This document shows, piece after piece, positions 32,210 through 43,159 of a stretch of 64,000 bases of DNA (positions are counted from its first letter, which is position 1; every line of letters starts with the position of its first letter). Under the pieces are notes generated by a model. The model was not told where the DNA came from and searched no databases. It worked only from the letters and a program-made list of their open reading frames with translations. The position numbers and the translations under genes were made by a program. Source of the stretch: Neoceratodus forsteri (Eukaryota; Chordata; Ceratodontiformes; Ceratodontidae); contig JADMNL010000028.1 of NCBI GenBank assembly GCA_016271365.2, positions 53,834,001 to 53,898,000 of the forward strand, in the 5' to 3' direction.

Positions 32210-34800
32210 ATGTGTCCAGTTTGATTTCTGGGCTTCCCATTAATGATGGTTCTGATGCACAATGTAATGTTTTTAATGGGCATGATAATCAATTGAACGG
32301 TGACGCTTTACCTAAATGTTTATTTTGGTGGGTTACTATGGCTGAAGTTTTGAATCTGTTGTGTTCCTTGCCAGATAAGTTTGGCGATTGTGGGGGTGGG
32401 CTTGATGCTAGGTTTGTTAAAATGACTGCTCCCTATATTGCTGAACCACTGTGCAAAATATATAACCTTTGTATTTCTACTAATGTTTTTCCCTTGTCAT
32501 GGAAGTAAGCCCAGGTTGTGCCAGTTCCTAAGAATGCCAAAACTGTAAGTGCTGAGGACTTTTGCCCAATATCAATTTAAAACCCTTTGGGTAAAGTGTT
32601 AGAAAAATCAATGGTTAACCACCTTAATGATTTTTAAATTTTTTTTTTTATGATTTTGTTTATTCCCTCTGCCTCGCCCCTGGTCGGCCACTCCTTCGGG
32701 TCCCTTCAAGGTCTTCCCCGTCTGCTTCACCATCCTCTCACTAGCCTCTCCACCTCACATTATGGCTCCTCCTGGTGTCACGGTGTATCCCTTTCACGGC
32801 TGGGTCCCCTCCTCTGAGAGGGAAGGCACCGTGGCAGAAACCAGCACACTATTCAAGTTGGCCCAGGGTGCCACTGAGGCAGGGCCAGCTATTGAGGCAT
32901 TGTAGCAGCGGGAGACCGGAAGAACCATCATCCAGTCAGCCAGGGCAGTTTCTTGGGTTTTCTCCCCAGGAGTGGTGTGCCACTGATGTCAAGGCATTCG
33001 CCTACATCCACCATTCCCCAGTTATGTCAGCTCAGGCAGCCATGCTATGCTCCCAGCCTCTGCCTGGGGCCAGAAGGCACCAAGGTGCATTCCCCTTCCC
33101 CCCAGAGAAAGCGAGCCATCCTGAGATGCTTCTTTCCTCTCCCCCAGCTAGCCCTCCAGTGACCCGAGTCTGTTCCCGAACCCAGGTCGCCAGCGTTGCA
33201 GATGGAAATCCAACCGCTGTGCCGATGGGCCGGCCGCTAATGATTTTTTATGTGAGGGAGAGGTCCTCTGCTCCAAACAACATGGTTTTCAGCAGGGCCG
33301 AGGAACAAGCATGCCCTGGTCAGGTTCATGAACCTCCTCCAAAGCTGTAATAAAGGCATGTTAATGGAGGTGGTGTTCGTGGACCTGTCCAGGGCTTTTG
33401 GTCTGATTAATCATTCCCTGCTTTGTCAGAAACTTGTTGTCCTTGGACTGACTGATTCTGCAGTTGCTTTTATTCTAGTTTTTTTTGCAGGGGCATTCTC
33501 AGTTTGTATTATTGGTTCTACCTAATCAACAGTCTGCTCCACTATATGTGATGTACCTCAGGGGTCAATTTTTGGTCCCTATTTTCTTTATCAATCAAGT
33601 TCCTCAATTTTTGATAAATGTAAATGTTTATTACTGTATACAGCTGACGATCTGATTTTGTATTGTCAGGGAAATTCTGTTGAATATTTAAATTCAATTT
33701 TGGAAGTTAAATTTCAGAAATTATGTGATAGGGTGACCTCAAATTTGATGATCCTTAATGCCCGTAAGACCAAGGTTATGTTGTTTGGAAGCTCTGCTAG
33801 ACTTGGTGACTGGCCTTCTGTGGTCATTCATGATGTACAAGGGAATTTACTTGAGCAAGTGTTGGAGTTCAAGTACCTGGGAGTCTTACTAGAACCCTCG
33901 TTGACTTGTTTCTCTCAGGTAAAGTCTGTAAAAAGGAAAGTACATTGCAAATTGGGGCAACTTTATCAATTTAAATAATTTCTGTCATATGATTCTTGTC
34001 TAAAATTGGCTGTTGGGATTTTACTGCCACATTTTGATTATGTTGCTACACTGTATTATCAGTTGGGGTAAAAAAAATAGATCTTGAATGTCATTTCTAA
34101 CAATATTTGTAGGTTTGTTTTGGATGTTCCTATCATGACCCATCATTGTTCTTTGTATTTTTCTTTAGGATGGTTGCCAGCCCAGCTCAAATACAAGTTT
34201 ACCTTAGCAAACTGTCTCCATTGTCTGATTTGGTTCTTGTTTGTGAAGTCCAGGCAAATATTAGATCATCACTGGGGATTGTGTTGGTAACCCATAGGCA
34301 GGCCACTGATTTAAGGTGATTTAAAATTGAAATTCCATTTTCAATACTTCAGATTCGGAATTGCACCAGTGATTGTTATTCTAATTTCCGGATTTTACTG
34401 GATTCTGCTGTCATTCTTTAGTATGTGTATAAATAATCAGAATAAAAGAAGGCTTAATATACAGAGCATTAAATAAAGCAAATTGAAAATAGTTCAGGAA
34501 GCAATTATAAAAAAAAATACAAGTTTTGTAGAATTACTGATCTAGTATAAAATGGCAGATTCCATGAAATCTTTGTTTTAACCGGTGTTCAGCCAGCCCT
34601 AATTCTGGAATTTTACCAGGTTTTCCGGTAAAAACCGAAAAACAGTGGCCTTGCCCATAGGTTAAAAATAATTATGGCCTTCGATCATTTGAACATCGGG
34701 CTGTTTGCTGTGGAATGGGTTACCATGTTCTTTAAGATCAATCAAGTCTAATTTGTGTTTGAAGATCAGATTTAAACAGTATTTATTAGCACTGTCAGGT
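32210..34800 (+). pseudogene. L2-like reverse transcriptase fragment
   Basis: Upstream of the SINE, 32,330-32,640 encodes MTAPYIAEPLCKIYNLC and SWK, then, in frame past a stop, VVPVPKNA and NPLGKVLEKSMVNHL. Downstream, 33,358-33,525 encodes VFVDLSRAFGLINHSLLCQK; near 33,545-33,660 lie VPQGSIFGP and a TADDLIL catalytic box; 33,658-33,978 encodes LILNARKTKVMLFGSSA-like sequence. The C-terminal LWNGLP block is near 34,705. Stops and frameshifts are frequent. Confidence 0.75.
32636..33237 (-). mobile_element. tRNA-derived SINE (copy b), inserted in the L2-like LINE
   Basis: It is read on the minus strand. The head near 33,237-33,165 has A-box- and B-box-like motifs (cggcacagcggttgg; gacctgggttcggg). 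The poly(A) tail appears as the T-run at 32,639-32,651. Target duplications of about 11 bp (taatgattttt) flank it at 32,625-32,635 and 33,238-33,248. It is about 600 bp long, unusually long for a tRNA SINE. The 191-codon plus-strand ORF through it is incidental. Confidence 0.85.
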
Positions 34801-34947
34801 TGCACGTTATCCTTAATGTTTGATATTGTTGTTTGTATAATATGCAGTTTTGTACCTTGTTTGTTATGCTGTTTTCATGTCCGGGTCAGTCCTAAAAAAG
34901 GGCTTCAGTCCACTGTCCTAACCCGGCTAACAAATAAAATGAAATAA

Positions 34948-35205
34948 ATTGCATGTCATGCTCCCGTGAGGGGAGAAAATGCAAAAACTAGCAGCCAGGC
35001 CATGCGGCTTGATGGCCATCTGCTGGCATGCATCTCCATGGGCATCACCCAATCCAGATCCATGCCTTGTGGGGGACTTGGGGGCTCCCTCACCTCCCAG
35101 CCATGAGGTGTAAGCCATGTGGGAGTTAGTGGCTCGGGAGTTTGGAGCGGGCATCCAGAGAAGAAGAAGAGTAGTAGCCAACTGGGGGCCACAAGGAGTA
35201 AAAAG
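34948..35205. other. Unassigned DNA at the end of the 31.8-35.2 kb insertion
   Basis: No motif was recognised. It ends in an A-rich run (35,208-35,219) next to the point where block C resumes. Confidence 0.4.
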
Positions 35206-35422
35206 TAAGAAAAAAAAATTTGATTTGGAATAGAAACACACGGTCGGACAGCAGGGATGGACTTGCATAGTACATATTTGGGCCATTTTTAATGTACTGT
35301 AGTTTTCAGACAAAACAGATGGGTTTTATTTTCGATTACTGTTCTCCCTGCACAGATTCCTTCCAACAGAAACACGTGGTCAGACAGCAGGGACGGGGCT
35401 GCATTGTGCAGATTTCGACAGT
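35206..35422. other. Block C (U1, second part)
   Basis: It matches 43,000-43,160 and 51,090-51,296 (landmark 'agacagcagggatgg'). Confidence 0.75.
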
Positions 35423-35689
35423 ATGGCCTGGATAGTCAGACTTGCACTAGGCTGGGGTGCAAGTGGTTGCTCCACTTAACTGAGTTGCGCTGGAGCACAA
35501 AGTTGTTATATTCAGGAGAGATGTACCATGGCACATCCCTTCTGAATATATCACAGAATGTGGCCAGAAAAAACACAATGCAGTGGCGCATCCCCCTGAC
35601 AGGTCTGAATACCTGGAATGGGAAATCCACCACAGCATCTGAGTTACGCTGGGCACAAATTCCTGATATTCAAACTAAAATGTGCAAAT

Positions 35690-35895
35690 GGGGCCATATG
35701 CATGCAGGGCACAAATGGGGCCATGTGCATGCAGGGCACAAATGGGGCCATATTGCATGCAGGGCACAAATGGGGCCATATTGCATGCAGGGCACAAATG
35801 GGGCCATGTGCATGCAGGGCACAAATGGGGCCATATTGCATGCAGGGCACAAATGGGGCCATATTGCATGCAGGGCACAAATGGGACCATGTGCA
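35690..35895. repeat. 27/28-bp minisatellite, about 7 units
   Basis: The unit is close to ggggccatattgcatgcagg plus gcacaaat. Successive units end in gtgcatgc or attgcatgc, giving unit lengths in the order 27, 28, 28, 27, 28, 28, 27. The U2 and U3 copies of element F have only one or two units here. Open frames in both directions across the array follow from the repeat and are not genes. Confidence 0.92.
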
Positions 35896-36042
35896 TGTCA
35901 TTATGGCTCCATTTGCATGAGCTATGCAGGGCTGGCAAGCAAAATGCTCCTGGCACCCTGCATAACATGCGGTCCCTGTCCTGTATCGAAGTAGTACCCC
36001 CTTCCAATCCCATACCCTGATCCTCATAATTGTTTAGAATAA

Positions 36043-36330
36043 AGTTCACTGGTACTCTGATGGTCCTCCCTCCCACACCCGAGTCCAATCCCCATTATTT
36101 AAAAAATATATTTTTTCCTGGTAGTCAAGTGGTAACTCTCCCTCACCCGAGTCTGATCCCTATTATTTCAATAAAAATGTCTTCCATGGTAGTCTAATGG
36201 TCCCCTCACCCACACCCGAGTCCGATCCACGTTATTGAAAAAATATGTTTTCCCTGGTGGTTTCGTGGTCCCCCCTCCCACACCTGAATCCAATCCCCAT
36301 TATTGAAAAAATATAGTTTCCTGGTACTCC
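36043..36330 (+). repeat. Four tandem tRNA-Glu-like units, 68-69 bp each (left arm of F)
   Basis: Units start at 36,043, 36,111, 36,180 and 36,248, with a decayed fifth at 36,316. Each runs TTCCCTGGTAGTCNAGTGGT, a C-rich stretch, CCCGAGTCCGATCCCC, then an ATTATTGAAAAAATATA linker. The first part resembles the 5' half of vertebrate tRNA-Glu including the A box. The second resembles its T-arm/B box. The anticodon region is absent, so no functional tRNA is encoded. Confidence 0.7.
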
Positions 36331-36439
36331 AGTGGCACCTCCACCCCCACCTAAGCAGGCCCCCTACCCACCCCGCTTCAAACCACCGGTGTCATCAGCA
36401 GGCAGCAAACCAGCCTGCATACCTCTGTGGCTGCCCAGT

Positions 36440-36650
36440 GAATGACAGTTACAATATCACCTGCTAGTTCATTGGTCCACACTGTGAATCAATGGGCTTG
36501 CAGTGTGTACTGTAATACTCATTAACAACTTTGTGAATAAATGACTTCATTCACAAAGTTGTTAATGGCTATTACAGTAAACACTGTAAGTCCATTGGTC
36601 CACTGTGTGGACCATTGAGCTTGCAGGTGATACTATAAGCTGTCATTCGG
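36440..36650. repeat. Central palindrome of element F (U1)
   Basis: Two arms of about 100 bp meet near 36,545-36,550 (ttcattcacaaagttgttaa against its complement). Smaller palindromes such as cattggtccac...gtggaccaatg are nested in the arms. Copy U3 is at 52,010-52,230. Confidence 0.85.
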
Positions 36651-36828
36651 GGGACAGCCATGGAGGTGTGCGGGGTGGTGCTGTCCACCGATGACCTGCT
36701 GGGAGGGGCATGGGTAGAGGTCCTGTGTGTGGGTGGTGGGTGGAGGTACCACTGGACTACCAGGGCATTGGGGTGGGTGCTGCTGATTTCTGGGATTGGG
36801 GTTGCAGGCATAGAGGGGGAACCCCAAG

Positions 36829-37032
36829 AAAATATAATTTTTCGATAACGGGGAATCGGACTCAGGTTTGGGAGAGGGGACCACTAGACAATCAGGGAAA
36901 ATATAATTGTTCAATAATGAGGATTGAACTCTGGTGAGGGACGGGGCACCACTACACTGGCAGGGATAATAGAATTGCTCAATAAAGGGGATAAGACTCA
37001 GGTGTGGGAGGGGGATCACTAGATTATCAGGG
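36829..37032 (-). repeat. Three tRNA-Glu-like units in inverse orientation (right arm of F)
   Basis: Units at 36,829-36,897, 36,898-36,965 and 36,966-37,032 read on the minus strand like the units at 36,043-36,315: the CCCTGRTTGTCTAGTGGT-like part, C-rich stretch, GAGTCCGATTCCC-like part and A/T linker. They mirror the left arm around the central palindrome. Confidence 0.7.
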
Positions 37033-37405
37033 CATGTGGTGGATGCTTGTGCACTGTGTTGGGAGGGATAGCCACCCATGGCTGGTGGCTGCTGTGTTGC
37101 GCCTAGCAATACAGCAGCCCACCTGTGGGTGACTACCAGATAGGCCTGTTTTTTACAGGCGTAACTTTGTGCCGGTGTATGCAGCCCATCTCCGAGATGT
37201 GCCAGTAGATGCGACACACATCTCAGCTGAATATCAAGATGTGCCACATATGCATGGACACGCCCCCTGGGGTTGCACTGCATACATTATCTTTGCACCA
37301 TGGCACATCCGGAATTGCACAGCGCATTTCCTCCATCCAAGTATCACCACATGGTGCATTTTTGGGACTGTGCCAGTGCAACTCCTTTGAATATCTAGCC
37401 TGATA

Positions 37406-38075
37406 TGTGCAAAACTCAGCAAGTAAGCTGCTCAGTTTTGAGTTTCAATATGGCGCGGTCCTGGCAGACTATGGAATCCTGATCATCCGGACCCATGATT
37501 GTCCACACGGATCAGATGTTCTCCAGGCAGTTTGGATAGTCAAGATTCTACAGTTTATCTTAAAGAGACAAGATCGGGGGCCTTAAGATGACTATAATCA
37601 ATATGTTTGCTTTTATTTGTTTCTTTAATTCCTTTTCATCATTTTATTTGTATTTTGCCAACCACTAGTGAAAAAACAATCAAGTAGAATTCATGTATTA
37701 TGATGTCTGAGTAGTTTTATTGTCAAGGTCGTCACTGCATTTTAATGGGAAACTGCAAACCTGCTTTCAGATTTCCATAGAGAAATAGCACTATTACCCA
37801 AATATTATATATAACAGTAACATGTGACATTTGATAAGCTGTGATCTTTAGTTATACTTTAGCAGGTGACATTTTCTTCACAGCCAGATGTTACTTGGGA
37901 AGAAGAAAGGAGAAGCTAATTGTTGTTTTAAAAATTGTAAAATATAACAGATGCACCACAATAGTGTAAACATATAAAAGGCATAGTTCATTGCTGAAAG
38001 AAGTATCTATTTTTGTTTTGAATTATAAAATAATATTTTTGTTTGACATTGAGTTACATTGGTCTCCTAATAGAA
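37406..38075. other. Block G of the duplicated unit (U1)
   Basis: Non-coding AT-rich DNA matches 53,113-53,580 and 54,091-54,305. It reads straight through 37,857-37,870, the site occupied by a SINE in U3. Confidence 0.8.
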
Positions 38076-38099
38076 ACATACAATCTGTCTGCAGATGAG
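38076..38099 (-). mobile_element. 3' tip of the CR1 'D' copy, U1
   Basis: Inverse complement of a CR1 3' end (matches 54,306-54,330). Only about 24 bp remain before an LTR fragment. Confidence 0.65.
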
Positions 38100-38577
38100 T
38101 GTAACCCCCAGTGGGTGCTATCCCAAGGGCTACCACCCCTGCCTGTCTCAGCCATGACAGGGTAAGGGGCCCAGATCCATTGACGGGTGCCAACACTAAG
38201 AGGTTGGGGTCAGAACAGTTTTAGGTTGACTCGGTCACAGCCCTCTGGGTTGCTGCAACCCGCCTTTCTTCCCACTAGTGGCTCAAACAGAGTAATTGCA
38301 ATGCTTTCCTTCGGAACACTTACCCCTAGGCCCGGAACACTCAGCTCACTCCGGGGACTTCCTGGAAAGTAAGGTACAGTTATCAAACATTCACTGTGTA
38401 GTATGTCCTCAGTAAGACACAACCAGCGCGGGCACAGCTACAAAACAAACATTCTGATTTATTAGAAGGGGAATAACAAGGGCCGGGGGAAATCAGGGTG
38501 ATTAGCTTGACCTTATTACCTATAATTAACTACCTATGGCTCTGTGCACAGGCCTGAACCTATCAGTTATTGTCCTC
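38100..38577 (-). mobile_element. LTR fragment (LTR4), 3' part only
   Basis: Inverse orientation, starting at the LTR 3' end (tgtaaccccc on the plus strand at 38,100). It matches 58,910 back to about 58,440 and the left part of LTR1. It stops abruptly at 38,577, where CR1 copy A2 begins in mid-ORF with 'ccccagattgtacc'. The rest of the LTR, the CR1 D body, block D and the end of CR1 A2 are missing, so this is a deletion junction. Confidence 0.8.
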
Positions 38578-38596
38578 TCCCCAGATTGTACCTCAT

Positions 38597-39706
38597 TTAC
38601 CACAACCCTCTGTCTCCTGGTAACCAGTTCCTAACCCAGTTCACCACCTTGTCTCCCATGACTAGAGACCCCATCTTGTTAATCAGCCTTCTATGTGGGA
38701 CAGTGTCAAAAACTTTGCTGAAATCTAGGAAGGCGACGTCTACCGCCACTCTCTGATTTACTTCTCTAGTCACCCAATCAAAAAAATCTATTAGATTGAT
38801 TTGACATGACATTCTTGCTGCGAGTCCATGTTGCCTCAGATCCTGAGCACCGCTGGATTCCAGATGTGCCACTATCCTTTCTTTCAGCAGTGTCTCCATG
38901 ATCTTTCCCAACACTGAGCTGAGGCTGACTGACCTGAAGTTCCCCACCTCCTCCCTACTGCTGCTTTTGTGCAGTGGGACTACATAGGTCCTCCTCCAGT
39001 CCTCTGGATCCACACCCATGTTGAGTGACTTCGTGAACAGGGCTGCCAGAGGTGCGGCTAGTTCCCTTCTCAGCTCCCTTAATGTCCTCGGATGAATGCC
39101 GACTGGCCCCATGGCCTTATCCACCTTCAGATTTGTGAGTTCCTCCAGAACTCACTCCACTGTGAATGGACAGGTGTCCACGGCCCCCTTCCCATTGCCT
39201 CTACAACAAACTGTGGTACTTGAGCTTCCCCCTCCTTAATGAATACTGAGCAGAAGTATTTGTTCTGTATTTTTGTCTTGTCCAGATCTCCCTCCTTACA
39301 CTCTCCCTTCTCCTCTTTGTGCCTTACAATCCCCCACATTTTTCTTTTTTCACTGATGAACTTATAAAATGCCTTATCCCCTTTGTTTACAGATGATGCT
39401 AAACCCTCTTCTGTCTGCACCATCGCTCTCCTAACAGCTTTCCCTGCTTCCCTTAGACACTCACGGTACACCTCCCTGTCCTCCTCCCTTTCGCTCTCTT
39501 TATATTTCCTGAAACTCAGGCTTAGCCCTGACTTTGTCCCCAACCTCTTTAGAGAACCTTAATGGTTTCCTTCTACCTTTCCCTTTGGCCACTATCCTAA
39601 TGCATTGGTTTGTTATCTCCACTGTGGCTGCTTTCAGTTTCTCCCATTGTTCCTGCATGCCTTCTACTACTCTTTCCTTCTCCAGGACTGCTTGTACTGT
39701 ATACAT
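38597..39706 (-). pseudogene. CR1 reverse transcriptase (A2)
   Basis: 38,597-39,124 is a 175-residue frame: MGPVGIHPRTLRELRRELA, PLAALFTKSLNMGVDPEDW, VPLHKSSSREEVGNFRSVS, FLDFSKVFDTVPHRRLINK. 39,127-39,543 and 39,500-39,706 encode the upstream linker with REEDREVYRECLREAGKAV and SVNKGDKAFYKFISEKRK. The catalytic FADD box is lost with the 3' end. Two frame breaks. Confidence 0.85.
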
Positions 39707-39780
39707 CTACATATTTCAGTGAAGTCCGCCTCCTTAAATCTATTACTCTTGCCATTGTGTGGGCTTAATAGACTCCATGC

Positions 39781-40357
39781 CTACATGCTGAACCACACCA
39801 TGTGGTGGCCACTGGACCCAATCTGCCCTTCTACCTGCATTTCTTCAACTCTGTTCCTATTGGTCCATACCAGGTCCAGAATCAACTTGTGCCTGTTTGG
39901 CTCATGCACCAGCTGCCTGTCCAGCCACCTGCAGGGATTCAAGGAAGGCTGTGCTTCTGGCTGAAACAAATACCTGGGTGGCCTAATTTACATCCAGCAC
40001 TTTGAAATCCCCCAGTAGCCAGATTTCACCTTCGGTTGCCATGTCATGTATGTTCTCCACTGGTTTCCTGTCTATTTCCTCCTTCTTTGTCAGACATCTG
40101 TAGATCACCCCCGTGCATATTGCTGTTCTATTCTCTGGCTCCAGTGTGACTAACATTACCGCAGCCTCCCCCTGTCTTCCCTGAATTTCTGTAGCCTTTA
40201 TACCATCTCTGATGTACAAGGCCACTCTCCCACCCTTTTTACCCTCCCTGTTCCTCCTGAATAGTGTATGGCCTAGTACACTGAGTTCCCAGCCATGATT
40301 AGCAGAGTACCATGTCTCTCTTATTGCTGCTATGTCAAGGTCTCCATCTGTCAGCAA
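39781..40357 (-). pseudogene. CR1 endonuclease (A2)
   Basis: 39,983-40,357 encodes AAIRETWYSANHGWELSVLG, GGRVALYIRDGIKATE, GVIYRCLTKKEEIDR and WLLGDFKVLDVN. In the LGDFN motif the Asn is replaced by Lys. 39,781-39,969 encodes the C-terminal RHKLILDLVWTNRNRVEEM and QIGSSGHHMVWF blocks, with SGHH instead of the usual SDHH. Inactive relic. Confidence 0.82.
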
Positions 40358-40913
40358 GGCCTACAGGTGTAGAACTTTATTTCCTAGGCTATGGGCATTC
40401 GTTTTGGCATAACTTTCCATGTTTTACAGTTTGCCCCCTCTCTGCTCTTGTTCTCCCTCTCCAGCGTCTTCCCCCCACCCTGGTTTCCTTTCCTATGTGC
40501 TCTCACCCCCCCATCGTATCACTCATTATACATTCCTCACCTGCTTTCCTTCCCTGCCTGCTTTAGCTGTTCCTGTAGTCACTTATATTCCTGCATGTTT
40601 CCATGAGGGGGGATGTTTCGTAAGCCTGCTGTCACCCTTGGCTCTCCCCCTTGAGCAGTTTAAATGCTCACTGCTGAAGCATTTAAAGTTCTCACTAAGG
40701 ATGATGGTCCCCTTCTCGGACAGATGCAGGCTGTCCTCCTTATATAAGCTCACATCTACCCATGTCAGGCCTCAGTCCCCTATGAAGCCTAAACCCTCCC
40801 TTCCATACCAATCCTTCAACCAGTAGTTGAAGGTATGGATGTGGAGTGCCCTAACTTGCCCTGTGCCCTGGACGGTAGCATCCACAAGAATGAGATGGGG
40901 CATGCTAGCTATT

Positions 40914-41566
40914 TTATATTTCCCCAGCTTCTAAAACCTCCTGGACTCTGGCTAACTCCACACTTCTCTTGGGCATGTCATTGTTCCCCAGGTGGACAAT
41001 GACATCTGGCTGCTCCCTCCTAGCTATTACCCTTGCAATCCTATGGATCTGCTTCCCAACCCTCCATGCAGTGCTTCCAGGGATGCATTTGACCACCCTC
41101 GCTGCACTGCTAGATGTCCCTATCTCCACTTCCTGGACAATATAGTCCCCCCACAAAGAGAAGCTTCCCCTCCTCTGGGGACCCCTGCCTCCCTTCCCTG
41201 AGGCTTCATCCTGGAAGACCCTCCCATCCTCCCTCACCCCAACCTCGGGTTTCTGGTTAGGGCTTTTCCATTCCTCCAAAACAGTGTAGGAGTTACTAAG
41301 CAGGACCGGTTGGGAGATGTGCTTTCGCCCCCACACCCTCCCTGAGCCCACCATAGTCCAATCACTTCTCTTCCCCGGCATTCTTTGAGGTTACAGGTTG
41401 TGCACCTGGTAGTCTCTGGTTGGGGCTTGGCGAGCTCTGCTCAGAGAAAGGCAATCTCCTCCCTTAGCCCAGAGTGGAGCCTGCAGATAGGGCATCATCG
41501 CAGCCTCCAGAATGTCTCCCTGAAGACAGCTGCTCCACAACCACTGCACTGCACCACTCCCATCAT
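40914..41566 (-). pseudogene. CR1 ORF1 with SGNH-esterase-like domain (A2)
   Basis: The best ORF1 copy. The start near 41,566 gives a cysteine cluster (VQCSGCGAAV, then CPICRLH after a stop at about 41,487). The frame 40,914-41,381 encodes MPGKRSDWTMVG, PVLLSNSYTVLEEWK, then GDYIVQEVEIG, CIPGSTAWRVGKQIHRI and DVIVHLGNND. The last three match blocks I, II and III of SGNH hydrolases, although the nucleophile serine of GDS reads Tyr. This is the usual ORF1 layout of esterase-bearing CR1 elements. Confidence 0.72.
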
Positions 41567-42596
41567 GTCTGTTTCCCTCCTCAATCTACTGCCTGCATGA
41601 CACAAGTATTTATCTCCCAAATATTTAATTTTTGGTTTTTTTTATGGTTTTTGCTGTTGACATGTAACATTTTAACACCAAACTGTGTATCCATACATGA
41701 TAAGCAGGTAGGGAATTAACCCTAGAAATACTTAAATAAACCCAAAGTTGATTGGCTAGCTAAATATGTATCTAAACTGGAGACTTCCAGAAACGCCACC
41801 CAGAGTGGCTGTGACAGAGTTGGTGCCACCTACAGATGTTTACAGGAGTGAAAACATCAAAATAAAAAGCAGGAATACTGCTGTCCTGAAAGTGGTTAAA
41901 ATCTTACCTTAGCCAAGCTCTGGACACTTAATAAGCAGCTTGTGGGTGACTCTGAAGTGAAACCCTTGCTATGATATTTCCGGGACACTGCTTTTTCCTT
42001 TTGTAGATGTGTCCAGGTAGCTCTCAGTCAGAGCGCCAGTCTGCAGTAACACCTGAGGTCACCATCATCATTATCATGTCATCATGCAGCAGCAGCAGCA
42101 GTGCCAGTCAGGAATAAATCCCCTCCTCCCTTTCCTCATGTAGTTGTACCAAACATGTTTTTTGATATTTTAATTTTCTTGGAGTGCTCTGTGATAACAA
42201 CATTCACAGTTGGTAGAACTGCCTGGGGAAAGGCATTGGGGTGATTTAGTTTTAACTGGTTGCTTGATGAAATGAGGATGATATGATAAATGGCTTAACA
42301 AACATGTTTTTTCAGTGACCTTAGCTTGTCCATGTGGACATCAGATGGAAAGCACTACAGTCCGTAAAACAAAAGGGGAATATCACCCCAGATATTGCAA
42401 AAATACTGAATTCGTTGTCACCAGTTCAACTAGCGCACATAATTAGGAGGGGTTTCACTGTGCTGGCTCCATCTATCCTTACACAGTGCCACGCTTAGCA
42501 GCTGCTGTTCCATTACCTGATCAACCCACCCTGCACGCTAGGATTTCAGCTGTGTGAAAGTTCTATAGCTGTATGCCATCACCAAGATTTGTTTAA
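41567..42596. other. Block B of the duplicated unit (U2), uninterrupted
   Basis: This copy lacks the LINE and DIRS insertions of U1 and the foldback element of U3/U4, so it is the reference for all three insertion sites: about 42,208, 42,412 and 42,446. A (GCA)n run lies at 42,084-42,100. No coding motif. Confidence 0.8.
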
Positions 42597-43159
42597 ATGA
42601 TGCCATGTGTCGTATTCTGTCACATTTTCTTGCATTTATAAACTGCCAAGAAAAAAATCTATGGATTTAAGTGGTCGACAGAACTCATCTGACTCTGCAT
42701 TAAATCTTTATTAATGCAGGGTCCGGTGCTGAATCTCATTTTCCTCTCCCCCACCCCCAAAAAGAAATCTGCTTGCATATTTTACCTTACTTAATCCCCG
42801 GCCCCCAGTTAGGGTTTAACTGTTGCACTCCTCAACCCTCATACAGATGCTTCCAACCCCAATCCACATGGAAACGCAGTGGTGGGACTAGGGTGGGCTA
42901 CAGCAGCAGATGAAGCTGCAACTTCAGGGCAGGCAATCCCTTTGATCTTACAAGCTGGACCTGCAGTCTCATCTGTATGGTGGGTGAATGAGAAAATAAA
43001 ACTGATTGGGAATAGAAAGACGCAGTCAGACAGCAGGGATGGAGTTGCATTGTACAGATTTTAGCAGTTTTTAATGTACTGTAGTTTTCAGAGAAAACAG
43101 TGTTTGCAATACAAACACACGTTCAGACAGCTGGGATGGGGCTGCACAGTAAAGATATT
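42597..43159. other. Block C (U2), uninterrupted
   Basis: It reads through the points where U1 has insertions at 21,270 and 31,805. No gene is seen. Confidence 0.75.

Larger units (their letters stand above)
32200..34947 (+). mobile_element. L2-like LINE, 5'-truncated, split by a SINE
   Basis: A reverse transcriptase fragment on the plus strand is followed by a 3' UTR ending in an AATAAA-rich tail (caaataaaatgaaataaat, 34,931-34,949). Its sequence and 3' end differ from the CR1 copies and resemble the L2 group. A SINE in opposite orientation is inserted at 32,636-33,237. The 5' start near 32,200 is approximate. Confidence 0.75.
35423..37405. mobile_element. Foldback (MITE-like) element F, copy U1
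   Basis: The left end reads tggcctggata with a cag motif inward; the right end is the approximate inverse (gaatatctagcc). A TA flanks the left, and in the U3 copy the right as well. The inside is mirrored: tRNA-like tandem units face each other (36,043-36,330 and 36,829-37,032) around a central palindrome (36,440-36,650). No transposase is present, so it would be non-autonomous. Ends imperfect; borders approximate. Confidence 0.6.
38578..41566 (-). mobile_element. CR1 LINE copy A2 (unit U2)
   Basis: Minus-strand CR1 is collinear with A1, A3 and A4, with ORF1, endonuclease and RT segments. The 3' end is cut at 38,578 by the junction with LTR4. Separate reading frames are described below. Confidence 0.88.

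Noticed and set aside
32775..33350. 191-codon plus-strand frame
   Set aside because: It lies in the antisense SINE with flanking L2-like sequence; no domain.
35690..35895. CRISPR array
   Set aside because: Units are contiguous, with no unique spacers between them; the genome is that of a vertebrate.
35618..36088. Several 60-137 codon frames in both directions
   Set aside because: They come from the minisatellite: the peptide repeats with the DNA unit in every frame.
36043..36330. Functional tRNA gene cluster
   Set aside because: The units lack the anticodon stem and loop and have changes in both arms, so they cannot fold as tRNA.
36633..37283. 216-codon minus-strand frame
   Set aside because: It runs across the inverse tRNA-like units and non-coding parts of element F, is Pro-rich from the repeat and is not kept open in the U3 copy.
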